A stretch of 64,000 nucleotides of DNA from Bifidobacterium lemurum (GCF_014898175.1 NZ_CP062948.1:1364001-1428000), one strand, 5' to 3'; positions 42,900-52,430 are shown, counted from the first letter of the stretch. A program made the numbers and translations. The notes: generated by a model not told the origin, from the letters alone.

Positions 42900-43859
42900 A
42901 TGAATGTTCGATCTCACATTGCGGCGGATGAGGGAGGTGGCGTGGCGATGCGCCCATTACCCTCGCATTCGGCGTCGGCGCGTGTGAATCGGCATAGGGC
43001 TGATTGGCGTGGTTGGAAGTTCATGTGGCCGTTCGCGGTGGTGTTCGTGTTCGTGTTCATCGTGCCGATCGTGTACGCGGTGTACATCTCGTTCTTCCAG
43101 AAGCGCATGGTGGGCGGTACCCGGTTCGTGGGGGTCGATAATTACGTGCGTTTGTTCCAGGATCCGAATTTCTGGAGTTCGGTGGGCCGGGTGGCCCTGT
43201 TCACGGTGGTGCAGGTGCCGATCATGCTGTTCCTGGCCGCCGCGTTGGCGTTGGCGTTGGATTCGATGAAGCTGCACGGCGCGAAGTTCTTCCGCATCTC
43301 GACCTTCCTGCCGTACGCGGTGCCGGCCGTGGTCTCGACGATGATCTGGGGGTTCATGTACGGCGCGAAGTACGGTCTGGTGGGCTCGTTGAACGATCTG
43401 CTGGGCACTGATCTGGACGTGCTGGCGCCGAGCGTGCTGTTGGCGAGCATCGGGAACATCGTGACGTGGGAGTTCACGGGCTACAACATGCTGATCTTCT
43501 ACAGCTCGCTTTCCACGATCCCGCATTCCCTGTACGAGGCGGCGAGCATCGACGGCGCGTCGGAGTGGCAGATCATCCGCCGGATCAAATTGCCGGAGTT
43601 GAAGGGGTCGTTGGCGATCACGGTGATCTTCTCGATCATCGGCTCGTTCCAGCTGTTCAACGAGCCGTCGATCATGGAGAACATGGTGCCGGGCAACGCG
43701 ATCACGACGTATTACACGCCGAACATGTACGCGTACAACCTGAGCTTCAGCGGCAACCAGAGCAATTACGCGGCCGCCCTGGCGATCGTGATGGCCGTGA
43801 TCACCATGGCGATCGCGTACGCGGTGCAGCTCAACAGCATGAAGGAGCAGATGAAATGA
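42900..43859 (+). CDS. sugar ABC importer permease, MalF-type
   Basis: Encodes 319 residues from the ATG at 42900, which has GGAGG four bases upstream; upstream ATGs at 42789 and 42867 lack such a site. Six membrane helices are visible (first at about 38-60). The EAA loop is EAASIDGASEWQIIRRIKLPEL, where the ATPase docks. It is the first gene of the locus. No ATPase gene is present, which fits the shared MsiK-type ATPase used by bifidobacteria. Confidence 0.92.
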   Translation: MNVRSHIAADEGGGVAMRPLPSHSASARVNRHRADWRGWKFMWPFAVVFVFVFIVPIVYAVYISFFQKRMVGGTRFVGVDNYVRLFQDPNFWSSVGRVALFTVVQVPIMLFLAAALALALDSMKLHGAKFFRISTFLPYAVPAVVSTMIWGFMYGAKYGLVGSLNDLLGTDLDVLAPSVLLASIGNIVTWEFTGYNMLIFYSSLSTIPHSLYEAASIDGASEWQIIRRIKLPELKGSLAITVIFSIIGSFQLFNEPSIMENMVPGNAITTYYTPNMYAYNLSFSGNQSNYAAALAIVMAVITMAIAYAVQLNSMKEQMK

Positions 43860-43932
43860 GCGCGCGGGTTGAACGGGCGAGGACGATCGGGACGACGGCG
43901 CGCATGGCGCGCGGACACGAGGGAGGACTGCG

Positions 43933-44921
43933 ATGAGCACGGCGACGATGACGGCCTCGGATCTCAGGGCGCAGGAGCGGGCCGCGAAAAGGGCCGAGAG
44001 GGAGCGCCAGAGGAGGGTCGCGCGCGACGAGAAGGCCGAGCGCAAACGGGCCGCCAGGAACGGGTTCGCGAACGTGGCCAACCCCAGGAGGTCGGTGCTG
44101 CTGACGGTGGTGTGCGCGGTGTTCGCCGTGTACTGCCTGTTCCCGTTCGTGTACCTGCTGATCAACGCGACCAAGACGCAGGCGGACTTCACGTCCACGT
44201 TCGGCCTGGGCTTCGGCGACACGTTCGCCCTGTGGGACAACATCGCCACGGTGTTCGCCTACCAGGACGGGATCTTCGCCCGCTGGCTGGTGAACACGCT
44301 CCTGTACGTGGTGGTGGGCGCGGGCGGGGCGACCCTGCTGGCGATCATGGGCGGCTACGCCCTGGCCAAGTTCCGCTTCCCGGGCCGCAGGGCCGTGTTC
44401 GCGGTCATCATCGGCTCCATCTCGGTGCCCGGCATCGCATTGGCGGTCCCGCAGTTCCTCCTGTTCGCCAAACTGGGGTTGACGAACACGCCGTGGGCGA
44501 TGATCATCCCGAGCCTGATCTCGCCGTTCGGCCTGTACCTGATGTGGATCTTCTCGGAGCAGGCCGTGCCCACCGAGCTCCTGGAGGCGGCGCGCGTGGA
44601 CGGGGCGGGCGAGTGGCGCACGTTCTGGCAGGTCAGCCTGCCCCTCTTGGCGCCCGGGATCGTGACGACCGCGCTGTTCACGATCGTGGCGACCTGGAAC
44701 AACTACTTCCTCCCGTTGATCATGCTCAAGGACGCCGACTGGTACCCCCTGACCATCGGTTTGAACCAATGGAAGGACCAGGCCAGCACGGCGGGCGGGC
44801 AGGCGATCCAGAACCTCGTGATCACCGGAAGCCTGATCACCATCATCCCCTGGTCATCGCGTTCCTCATGCTCCAGAAATACTGGCAATCAGGACTCGCC
44901 GCAGGAGCCGTCAAAGAATAA
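43933..44921 (+). CDS. sugar ABC importer permease, MalG-type, frameshifted
   Basis: About 329 residues if read with one added base. Six helices and the EAA loop EAARVDGAGEWRTFWQVSLP are intact up to LVITGSLITIIP. There the frame goes wrong: the expected ending (LVIAFLMLQKYWQSGLAAGAVKE, stop 44919-44921) lies in another frame. A run of four C at 44847-44850 should be five. Without correction the frame reads on to 45018 with an unrelated tail of about 46 residues. It could be a sequencing error or a real disruption at a C-tract. Unusually charged N-terminus (RAAKRAERERQRR). Confidence 0.85.
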
Positions 44922-45014
44922 GGAGGTCATACCACCCGTAACCGCCGCTTTCCTGAACAGGCAAAGCAATCGATATCAACCATCAACCGACACCAACCAC
45001 AAGGAGAATAGACA

Positions 45015-46328
45015 ATGAAGTCCCTGAAGAAAGCGTTCGCAGCGGGTCTCGCCGCCGCCACCATGCTGTCCATGGCCGCGTGCGGCAGCAGCTCGTCGGC
45101 CCAAGGAACGGACGAGTCCGACGAACAGATCACCCTGAACGTATGGGCATGGGAGCCCACCCTGACGGATGTGGCCGAGGCGTTCGAGGAGGAGAACCCG
45201 AACATCACAATCGAAATCACCAACGCCGGAACCGCCGACGACCAGTACAAGGCGTTGAACAACGCCATCTCCGCTGGCAACGGCGCTCCCGATGTGGCGC
45301 AGGTCGAATACTACGCCATCTCCCAGTACGCCCTCAACGGCTCCCTGCTGGATCTCTCCGACCTGGGCGCCTCGGAATACGACGATTTCTATACGCCCGG
45401 CACGTGGAGCTCGGTGAATGTGAACGACGGCATCTATGGCCTGCCCATGGATTCCGGCCCGATGGCGCTGTTCTACAACAAGGCGATCTTCGACCAGGCC
45501 GGTGTGACCGAACCGCCGACCACAATGGACGAGTACTACGAGGCGGCCAAGAAGATCCACGCCTTGGGCGACGACTACTACATCACCGCGGATTCCGGCG
45601 AAGCGTACGTCGAAGAGCTGATGATCTGGATCGCCGGCGGACATCCGTTCAAGGTGGACGGCGAGAACATCGAAATCGATCTGCTGAACGACTCCGGCTA
45701 TCAGACCTTCAAGGAATACTGGCAGAAGATGATCGACGAGGGGCTGATCGACACCAAGACCGTGCGTTGGTCCGATGAATGGTCCCGTTCCCTGAACGAA
45801 GGCACGCTCGCCTCGCTGACCATCGGCGCCTGGATGGCCTCCATGCTCGACGACAACGCGCCCGACCAGTCCGGCAATTGGCGTGTGGCCGCCACCCCGC
45901 AGTTCGACGCGGACAACGTCTCCAACGCCGAGGACGGCGGTTCCACGTTGGGCATCATGGCCTCCTCCGACAAGGTCGAAGCCGCATGGAAGTTCATCGA
46001 CTTCGCCTCGCACAGCGACGAAGGCATCAAGATCCGCGTCGACCAGGGGCAGTTCCCCGCGGACAAGGCCACGCTCGCCTCGGATGACTTCAAGAACAAA
46101 ACCGACGCCTACTTCGGCGACCAGAAGTTCAACGAGGTGCTTTCCGAAGCCGCCGACACCGTGAACACCGAATGGCAGTTCCTGCCCTACGACGTCTACG
46201 CGCGCTCCATCTTCGGCGACTCCGCCGGTCAGGCCGCGGTCGGCGGCACCACCTTCGACGAGGGATACCAGACCTGGGAGGACCAGCTCAAGCAGTATGG
46301 CGTCGACCAGGGATACACCGTCCAGTAA
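45015..46328 (+). CDS. sugar-binding lipoprotein of the ABC importer
   Basis: Encodes 437 residues. A signal peptide with lipobox LSMAAC (Cys23) anchors it to the membrane outer face. The mature part is a cluster B solute-binding protein: LNVWAWEPTLTDVAEAFEEENPNI near the start, the GAPDVAQVEYY segment, and YGLPMDSGPMALFYNKAIFDQAGV, as in binding proteins for oligosaccharides. Start with ACAAGGAGAATAGAC. It lies between the permeases and the beta-galactosidase, so a galactose-containing oligosaccharide is the likely substrate. Confidence 0.93.
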   Translation: MKSLKKAFAAGLAAATMLSMAACGSSSSAQGTDESDEQITLNVWAWEPTLTDVAEAFEEENPNITIEITNAGTADDQYKALNNAISAGNGAPDVAQVEYYAISQYALNGSLLDLSDLGASEYDDFYTPGTWSSVNVNDGIYGLPMDSGPMALFYNKAIFDQAGVTEPPTTMDEYYEAAKKIHALGDDYYITADSGEAYVEELMIWIAGGHPFKVDGENIEIDLLNDSGYQTFKEYWQKMIDEGLIDTKTVRWSDEWSRSLNEGTLASLTIGAWMASMLDDNAPDQSGNWRVAATPQFDADNVSNAEDGGSTLGIMASSDKVEAAWKFIDFASHSDEGIKIRVDQGQFPADKATLASDDFKNKTDAYFGDQKFNEVLSEAADTVNTEWQFLPYDVYARSIFGDSAGQAAVGGTTFDEGYQTWEDQLKQYGVDQGYTVQ

Positions 46329-46367
46329 CCCCCGCAATCCATCCATCCGCGGGCGGATCCCGTCCGC

Positions 46368-46412
46368 AGGGGCTTGGCGACGGCCCTCTCCTTCCCGTCG
46401 CCGAGCCCTTTT
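46368..46412 (+). terminator. hairpin between binding protein and GH42
   Basis: AGGGGCTTGGCGACGG and CCGTCGCCGAGCCCTT pair over about 15 bases and end in TTTT. It may reduce expression of the downstream hydrolase relative to the binding protein. Confidence 0.75.
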
Positions 46413-46458
46413 CCATCCTTCCCACGGCCGAGGCCGTGACGTATCCGGAGACAGAACT

Positions 46459-48552
46459 ATGACGCAACAGGACGACATCCTTTTTGGCGCCGCATACTAT
46501 GACGAGTACATGCCGTACGACCGGCTCGATCAAGACGTGGCCATGCTCAAAGCGGCGCATATGAACACCGTGCGCATCGCCGAATCGACGTGGAGCACGC
46601 TGGAGCCGCGGCCGGGCGAATTCGACTTCACCCATATCGACCGTGTGCTTGACGCGATGGAGCGGGCCGGGATCAACGTCATCGTCGGCACTCCGACATA
46701 TGCGGTGCCGAGCTGGCTGACGGCGCGTCATCCGGAGATTCTCGTCCGCCAGCATGCGGGCCTGCGCCGATACGGCCCCCGCCAGGTCATGGACATCGTC
46801 AACGAGGATTTCCGTAAGGCGGCGGAGCGCGTCATCCGGGCGCTGATAGGCCATGTCTGCCAGCGCGGGGCGGTGATCGGCTACCAGATCGACAATGAGA
46901 CGAAATACTACGACGCGCTGAACGACGACATCCAGCAGGCGTTCGTACGGCATCTGCGGGACCGGTTCGATGATGACCTCGATGCGTTGAACGCCGCGTT
47001 CGGTTTGGATTATTGGTCCAACCGCATCGACGACTGGGAGTGTTTCCCAGATCTTTCGGAAACCATCAACGGATCGCTGGCGGGGGCGTTCGACCGCTTC
47101 CGACGATCCTGCGTGGCCGAATACCTCGCCTGGCAGGCGTCCATCGTGCGCGAATACGCGCGTGAGGATCAGTTCGTCACGCAGAACCATGATTTGGAAT
47201 GGCGCGGCTACAGCTACGGCGTGCAGCCGTGGGCCGACCATTTCGCCAACGCCGAAGCGTTGGACTGCACTTCGGTGGACATCTACCATCCGACGGAATC
47301 CCGCCTGACCGGCAAGGAGATCGCCTTCGGCGGCGACCTGACCAGATCGACCAAAAACGGCAGGAACTATCTGGTGATGGAGACCCAGGCCCAAGGGCAG
47401 CCCGGCTGGATGCCGTTCCCGGGACAGCTGAGATTGCAGGCATACAGCCATCTGGCCTCCGGTTCCAATTCGGTGATGTATTGGCACTGGCATTCGATCC
47501 ATAATTCGTTCGAGACCTTGTGGAAGGGTGTGCTCTCCCATGATTTCGAGCCGAATCCGGTCTACCGCGAGGCCGCGGTGTTCGGCGGGGAGATCGAACG
47601 CATCGGCGGGCATCTCGTCAACCTGAGCAAGCGCAACAGGGTCGCCATCATCGTCAGCAACGATTCGTTGTCGGCGCTCAATCGGTTCACTATAGAGACG
47701 GGATTCCCCAAGCCGGCCCCCTACGAGGAAGGGGACAGTTCAGGGCTCGTCGCGTACAACGACGTGCTGCGTTGGCTTTACGACGCGCTGTTCGAACTCA
47801 ATGTGGAGGTGGATATCCTGCCGCCCGACGTTGAATCGGAACGGCTCTCCTCCTATGGGCTGGTCATCGCTCCGGCGCTGTACTGCGTGTCGGAGCGCCT
47901 GATCGCCTCGCTGAAGGAATACGTGGGCCAAGGCGGCCACTTGTTGTCCACATTCAAGTCGTTCTTCGCCAACGAGGATGTGACGGTGTGGTGCGACCGG
48001 CAGCCGCACGGGCTGGCGGAGGTGTTCGGCATCCGCGTGGGTGAGTTCACCATCCATTCCGACGATGCCGCCCTGTCGTTCGAAGGGTCGTTGTCGGGTC
48101 TGGAAGGCGCGCCGTCGACCATTATGGAACTCGTCGAGCCCGCGCAGGGAACGCAGGTGCTCGCTCGCTACGGGCATCCCGCGTGGCGGGGATACGCGGC
48201 CGTCACGCGCAACGCTTACCGCGACGGATGGGCGCAGTGGGTGGCGACGATGACCGATGCCGAAACGACCCGCGGCATCATGCGCGAAGCCCTGACCGCC
48301 GCCGGCATCGCACAGGAGTCGGACGCGCTCGCCGGAACCATCACCGTCCGCCGAGGCGTCAACGCCCTGGGCAGGACGATCACCTACCTGTTGAACTATT
48401 CGCCGAACGAGGTCGCCTTCGCAAGCCCATATGAGGGCGTGGACCTTCTCTCCGACGAAGACGCGTCCGCGCAAGCCGTTCGCGTCGGCGATCGCATCAG
48501 CGTGGCCCCATGGGGCGTGCGCATCCTCGAATCCATGGAATCCGACGTGTGA
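46459..48552 (+). CDS. GH42 beta-galactosidase
   Basis: A 697-residue retaining glycoside hydrolase, cytoplasmic (no signal). The acid/base is Glu147 in GYQIDNETKYYD and the nucleophile is Glu308 in YLVMETQAQG, at the positions expected for GH42. The N-terminal barrel starts FGAAYYDEYMP and has MNTVRIAESTWSTLEPRPGEF. A trimerisation domain and a beta domain follow. It releases galactose from short galactosides taken up by the importer beside it. The start at 46459 was chosen over an upstream frame because of homology and the GGAGACAGAACT spacer. GH42 enzymes with arabinopyranosidase activity also exist. Confidence 0.93.
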   Translation: MTQQDDILFGAAYYDEYMPYDRLDQDVAMLKAAHMNTVRIAESTWSTLEPRPGEFDFTHIDRVLDAMERAGINVIVGTPTYAVPSWLTARHPEILVRQHAGLRRYGPRQVMDIVNEDFRKAAERVIRALIGHVCQRGAVIGYQIDNETKYYDALNDDIQQAFVRHLRDRFDDDLDALNAAFGLDYWSNRIDDWECFPDLSETINGSLAGAFDRFRRSCVAEYLAWQASIVREYAREDQFVTQNHDLEWRGYSYGVQPWADHFANAEALDCTSVDIYHPTESRLTGKEIAFGGDLTRSTKNGRNYLVMETQAQGQPGWMPFPGQLRLQAYSHLASGSNSVMYWHWHSIHNSFETLWKGVLSHDFEPNPVYREAAVFGGEIERIGGHLVNLSKRNRVAIIVSNDSLSALNRFTIETGFPKPAPYEEGDSSGLVAYNDVLRWLYDALFELNVEVDILPPDVESERLSSYGLVIAPALYCVSERLIASLKEYVGQGGHLLSTFKSFFANEDVTVWCDRQPHGLAEVFGIRVGEFTIHSDDAALSFEGSLSGLEGAPSTIMELVEPAQGTQVLARYGHPAWRGYAAVTRNAYRDGWAQWVATMTDAETTRGIMREALTAAGIAQESDALAGTITVRRGVNALGRTITYLLNYSPNEVAFASPYEGVDLLSDEDASAQAVRVGDRISVAPWGVRILESMESDV

Positions 48553-48610
48553 CGAGAGGCGTGGTTCGCCACCATCAATCCAAGAAACAGAGAAATAAGG
48601 AGGTGCTGCT

Positions 48611-50863
48611 GTGTCGCAGCCAACCCTGAAAACCATAAAGAGAATAGCCGCCGCTTTCGCCGTGACCGCGACGATGGCGGCGGTGGGAACGGTGGGCGTT
48701 TCGACGGCGAACGCCTACACGCCTGCGCCGCAGGTCATGTACGAGATGGACGGTGAGACCGAGCGGTGCAACAAAGGCGGCGACTACAGCGGCTGCATCG
48801 TGTACCCCAAAGCCGCCCAGCTGGATAGCGGACGCATCGTCGCCACATTCGAGCGCTCCGTAGGCGACCCCGTCGGGGAGACCCTGCCGGTCTACGCGAG
48901 CGATGACGGCGGCGACTCCTGGCAGAAGATCTCCGAAGTGCCTTCGCCTCACGATCTGGAGCCCGACAATCCCGAGTACAGCAAGTACGTGAGCAATTGG
49001 ACCAATCCATATCTCTATGTGCTGCCGGAGACCGTCGGCGACCTACAGGCCGGCACGCTGCTGCTGGCCAGCGTCGTCAGCGGAGACGACGTGTACTACA
49101 AGGAGCAGAAGGCCGCGCAAGGCGATTCGTGGTACAACGGTTCGGACGGTGACCGCAAGGACATGGCCATCGCTTTGTTCTCCAGCGACGACGGCGGCGT
49201 GAGCTGGGACGTGCTGGGCATCGTCACCGAAGGAGGGTGGCAAGGCGGCAGCGCCCGGGCCGGAGGCAAGATCATCTCCAGCGAGAACACATACCGCCAG
49301 GTGGATCCGGTCTGGGAGCCGTATCTGATGGTGTATGACGGCATGTTGGTGTGCTATTACTCCGACGAACGGGATTACTCCGGGTATGATTCGCAGACCG
49401 GCGTGCTCCAATTGGCCGCGGACGACGAGACGGGCGCCGACAACGGCGGACAGGTGCTGGCCCACCGCACCTGGGACGGCACGGCATCCTCGTCATGGAG
49501 CGAGGCGGTGCTTGACGTCGCCGGAAAATCGTTCTCCGACGGCAAAATCGGCAATGGGCGTCCCGGCATGGCCAATGTCGTGCAGACCACCGACGGCAAA
49601 TGGATGATGACCTATGAGGATTGGGGCGGCAACGGTTCCACGAAATACAAGATCGCCGATAGTCCGCTCGAATTCTACAAAGTCGAGGGGCAGGGAACGA
49701 ACACGAACAATCTTCCCGTCTCGTCCGGCAGCAAATCCCTCGCACAGGGCGGAAGCCCCGTCTTGGTGAGGCGCTCCGACGGTTCGCTGCTGTACAACGC
49801 CTCCGGCAGCGGCGATGTGTGGATCAACCAGTCCGGCAGCTCCGACGGCGAGTGGACCGAATACAAGACCACGCTGGGCGGCGGGTACAGCCGCAATCTG
49901 ACCTGTCTGCAGTCCGGTCGCGTGCTGATTCTGCATACCGGCTTCAGCGGTTCGCTGATCCAGTATGCCGATATCGACTTCGGCGACAGCGAAGGCGACT
50001 ACTATGTGGTGTCCAACAAATCGACCGGCAAGGTGCTGGGCACGGGCGGCAAGACGCAGGATGCCTCGTTCACCGGAGACGTGGCCGATATCGTCGTCGA
50101 GGATGAGGCGGAGGGCGCCGAAACGCAGCTATGGCATCTTCAATCCAAATCCGATGACTCCTTCACGTTCCTGAACAAAAGCGGAGGACGCGCCATGGCG
50201 CCATGGGGGTCGGGCTCGCTCAGCGGCAAGAAAATGGCGCAATGGGTCGATGAGGGCACGGCGAAATACGAGTGGACGAAGATCGACGCGGGCGACGGCT
50301 ATTACCGTTTCCGCAACGTGGCCGACGAGACGTTGTATCTTACCGCGGAGGAGGACGGCAGCGTGCGGATGCAGCCGTTCGATGAGAGCGACGATTCGCA
50401 GCTATGGTCGTTGACCAAGTCGCAGGAGCCCGTCGAAGTGGATAAGAGCGCTCTGAGCGCCGCCGTCGAAGCGGCCGAGGCAAAGCGGCAGGCCGATTAT
50501 ACGGAGGAGTCCTGGGCCGTGTTCGCCCAAGCGCTTGAGGCGGCGCGCGCGACGCTCGCCGACGCCGATGCCGACCAGGCGACGGTTGACGGCGCGGTCG
50601 AATCGTTGACGGCGGCCATGGACGGTCTGCAGGTCAGGCAGCCGGATGGCGAGGGCGACGATGACGCTGACGGCGATGGCGACGCTGACGGCGGACAGGT
50701 GCCCTCCGGTCAGCCCGGATCCGATGACGACGCGACATCCGGAGACAATCAGGGCATCGCCCGCACCGGTGCCGGCGTAACGGCGGCTATCGCGGCGGCG
50801 GTGGCGTTGCTGCTGATGGGTGCGGCGGTCGTCTCGATGCGGGTATTCGGCAGGAGCCGCTGA
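48611..50863 (+). CDS. secreted Asp-box glycoside hydrolase with lectin domain
   Basis: A 750-residue surface enzyme. Signal peptide (about 1-36, ending STANA) is followed by a beta-propeller with Asp-boxes (SDDGGDSW, SSDDGGVSW), as in sialidases and related exo-hydrolases. A ricin-type beta-trefoil (about 455-605; GKVLGTGGKT, QLWHLQ, QLWSLTK) comes next. A FIVAR-like helical module (about 610-680; YTEESWAVFAQALEAARATL) and an acidic linker follow. A C-terminal IARTG-x10-helix-RSR anchor completes it. GTG start behind AAGGAGGTGCTGCT. It probably trims galactose-rich glycans outside the cell to feed the importer. The specificity is not readable. Confidence 0.85.
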   Translation: MSQPTLKTIKRIAAAFAVTATMAAVGTVGVSTANAYTPAPQVMYEMDGETERCNKGGDYSGCIVYPKAAQLDSGRIVATFERSVGDPVGETLPVYASDDGGDSWQKISEVPSPHDLEPDNPEYSKYVSNWTNPYLYVLPETVGDLQAGTLLLASVVSGDDVYYKEQKAAQGDSWYNGSDGDRKDMAIALFSSDDGGVSWDVLGIVTEGGWQGGSARAGGKIISSENTYRQVDPVWEPYLMVYDGMLVCYYSDERDYSGYDSQTGVLQLAADDETGADNGGQVLAHRTWDGTASSSWSEAVLDVAGKSFSDGKIGNGRPGMANVVQTTDGKWMMTYEDWGGNGSTKYKIADSPLEFYKVEGQGTNTNNLPVSSGSKSLAQGGSPVLVRRSDGSLLYNASGSGDVWINQSGSSDGEWTEYKTTLGGGYSRNLTCLQSGRVLILHTGFSGSLIQYADIDFGDSEGDYYVVSNKSTGKVLGTGGKTQDASFTGDVADIVVEDEAEGAETQLWHLQSKSDDSFTFLNKSGGRAMAPWGSGSLSGKKMAQWVDEGTAKYEWTKIDAGDGYYRFRNVADETLYLTAEEDGSVRMQPFDESDDSQLWSLTKSQEPVEVDKSALSAAVEAAEAKRQADYTEESWAVFAQALEAARATLADADADQATVDGAVESLTAAMDGLQVRQPDGEGDDDADGDGDADGGQVPSGQPGSDDDATSGDNQGIARTGAGVTAAIAAAVALLLMGAAVVSMRVFGRSR

Positions 50864-50885
50864 TCCCGGCTCGTGGATCGCTCGC

Positions 50886-50922
50886 TGTGGCGGCGGCTCG
50901 GTATGGGCCGCCGCCACATCTT
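50886..50922 (+). terminator. terminator behind the Asp-box gene
   Basis: TGTGGCGGCGGC and GCCGCCGCCACA form a 12-bp stem followed by TCTTGT. Confidence 0.75.
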
Positions 50923-50992
50923 GTAGGAAGTGGAATGTCGACGACCGCCCCCCGTCAAGGAAGTAAGATGAAATCGGAGACGAACGTAAACG

Positions 50993-52075
50993 ATGAAGGT
51001 GAATATGGGCGCGCGCAATATCACGATGAAGGACGTGGCTTCGGCGGCCGGGGTGTCCGTGAAAACGGTGTCGAACGTCATCAACGACAATGAAGGGCAG
51101 ATGAGCGAGCGAACCCGGATCCGGGTGACCGAAGCCATCGAACGGCTGGGGTACAGCGTCAACCATTCCGCCAAGGCGTTGAAGACGGGGCGGACCGGCG
51201 TGATCGGTCTGGCGATCCCCAATTTCGACCAGCCGTTCTTCGGGTACTTCGCCGATCTGTTGACGGAAAGCGCCCGCCGCAGAGGGTATGCGATCGTCAT
51301 CAGCACATTCGGAACCTTTGAGCATCGGGCCGATAGTTTCGCCGTGGCGTCGCGCAAACTCAACGCGGACGGTTGGATCATGTTCGCCGATGAGCCCATC
51401 GCGGCCGAATCGCCGCTGTTCCAGCAGGATTACCCATTGGTGATCACCGGCGATTATTCCGCGCACGGGCTATGCGATATGGTCACCATGCCCAATGCCG
51501 AGGCGGCAAGGTGCATGACGGGCTGGCTGCTCGACCGAGGCGCGAGGCGCGTCGGGTTCGTCGGCGCGCCTCAGGAGCTGATGCGCGCCGATTCCGACCG
51601 TCGGGAACGCGAGCGGCTGGTGTTCCGCGCGACGGAGGGGAATTCGTCGTTGCGGCTGCAGGGGTATGTGCAGGCCTTTCGCGATCGCGACCTTCCCGTT
51701 GATTGGGCCCATGTGGCGGCGTGCGAACGATTGACCGGCGGCGACGGCGCGACCGCCGCGTTCGAACTATCCCGCGGGGAGACTTTGCCGGATGCTTTGG
51801 TGTGCGCGAACGATGCCGTGGCCATAGGCGTGATCTCCGCGTTGACGAAGATGCATATCGACGTCCCGAATGAGGTCCAGGTCACCGGAATCGACAATCT
51901 GCCGGATGGCGTGTTCTCCATTCCGCCGTTGACCACCATCGATTCGCGTGTCGACCAATACGCCGAGCTCGCCGTTGACGCGCTCGTGAAGCGCATCGCG
52001 GGCGATAGATCCGCGCCCAGCACGTTCACATCGGGTTTTCGGCTTTTGGAGCGGGAGTCGACGCTGCCTGCATAA
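50993..52075 (+). CDS. LacI-family regulator of the galactoside locus
   Basis: Encodes 360 residues. The helix-turn-helix is ITMKDVASAAGVSVKTVSNVIN, with SERTRIRVTEAIERLGYSVN as hinge region. The periplasmic-binding-like core has VIGLAIPNFDQPFFGYFADL, LVITGDYS, DALVCANDAVAIGVISAL and VTGIDNLPDG. It most likely represses the transport and hydrolase genes and responds to a galactose-containing sugar. AACGATGAA spans its own start codon, suggesting autoregulation. Start ATG at 50993 or 51005. Confidence 0.92.
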   Translation: MKVNMGARNITMKDVASAAGVSVKTVSNVINDNEGQMSERTRIRVTEAIERLGYSVNHSAKALKTGRTGVIGLAIPNFDQPFFGYFADLLTESARRRGYAIVISTFGTFEHRADSFAVASRKLNADGWIMFADEPIAAESPLFQQDYPLVITGDYSAHGLCDMVTMPNAEAARCMTGWLLDRGARRVGFVGAPQELMRADSDRRERERLVFRATEGNSSLRLQGYVQAFRDRDLPVDWAHVAACERLTGGDGATAAFELSRGETLPDALVCANDAVAIGVISALTKMHIDVPNEVQVTGIDNLPDGVFSIPPLTTIDSRVDQYAELAVDALVKRIAGDRSAPSTFTSGFRLLERESTLPA

Positions 52076-52189
52076 CCGGTTTTCGGGCGTGCGGGGACGC
52101 GGCTCGTCGGGACTCCCGTGGCGTCGCGTCCCTCGCGCTCATACCACGAGTGTGGAAGCGGTGCAAGTCCCTTGTGGGGACGTGTGAGG

Positions 52190-52293
52190 TTATCCCCAAG
52201 TTATGCACCAAGTTATCCCCATTGTGTGGATAACCTAGTGAATTATCCACACTCTTATCCCCATAATGTGGATAACTCACTTTTCTATCCACA
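52190..52293. other. cluster of DnaA boxes
   Basis: Within 104 bases I count one TTATCCACA (52243), two TGTGGATAA (52225, 52267), three TTATCCCCA (52190, 52213, 52255), TTATGCACC (52201) and TATCCACA (52286). The first three match the strict DnaA box and the others are near matches. dnaA and dnaN are not here, so this is not a standard oriC; a titration or activation site (datA or DARS type) is a better guess. Confidence 0.75.
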
Positions 52294-52345
52294 TTCGTCT
52301 CCGCGCGTGTCACTCGGGTGAAGGGGATTTTTATCGGGGGGATGT

Positions 52346-52430
52346 GTCCGCATACGGTCGTGCGGGCGCGATTATGACGTCAACGTCCGCATACGGTCGT
52401 GCGGGCGCGATTATGACGTCAACGTCCGCA
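52346..52430. repeat. 39-bp tandem repeat before the response regulator
   Basis: Two identical 39-base units (52346-52384 and 52385-52423) and the first seven bases of a third. Each contains GTCCGCATACGG, GTGCGGGCG and the palindrome TGACGTCA. It lies about 70 bases before the regulator gene and may be its own binding region. Confidence 0.8.

Noticed and set aside
52190..52293. Chromosomal oriC
   Set aside because: DnaA boxes are dense, but rpmH, dnaA, dnaN and recF are absent, and the neighbouring genes are metabolic and regulatory. Kept as a possible titration site.
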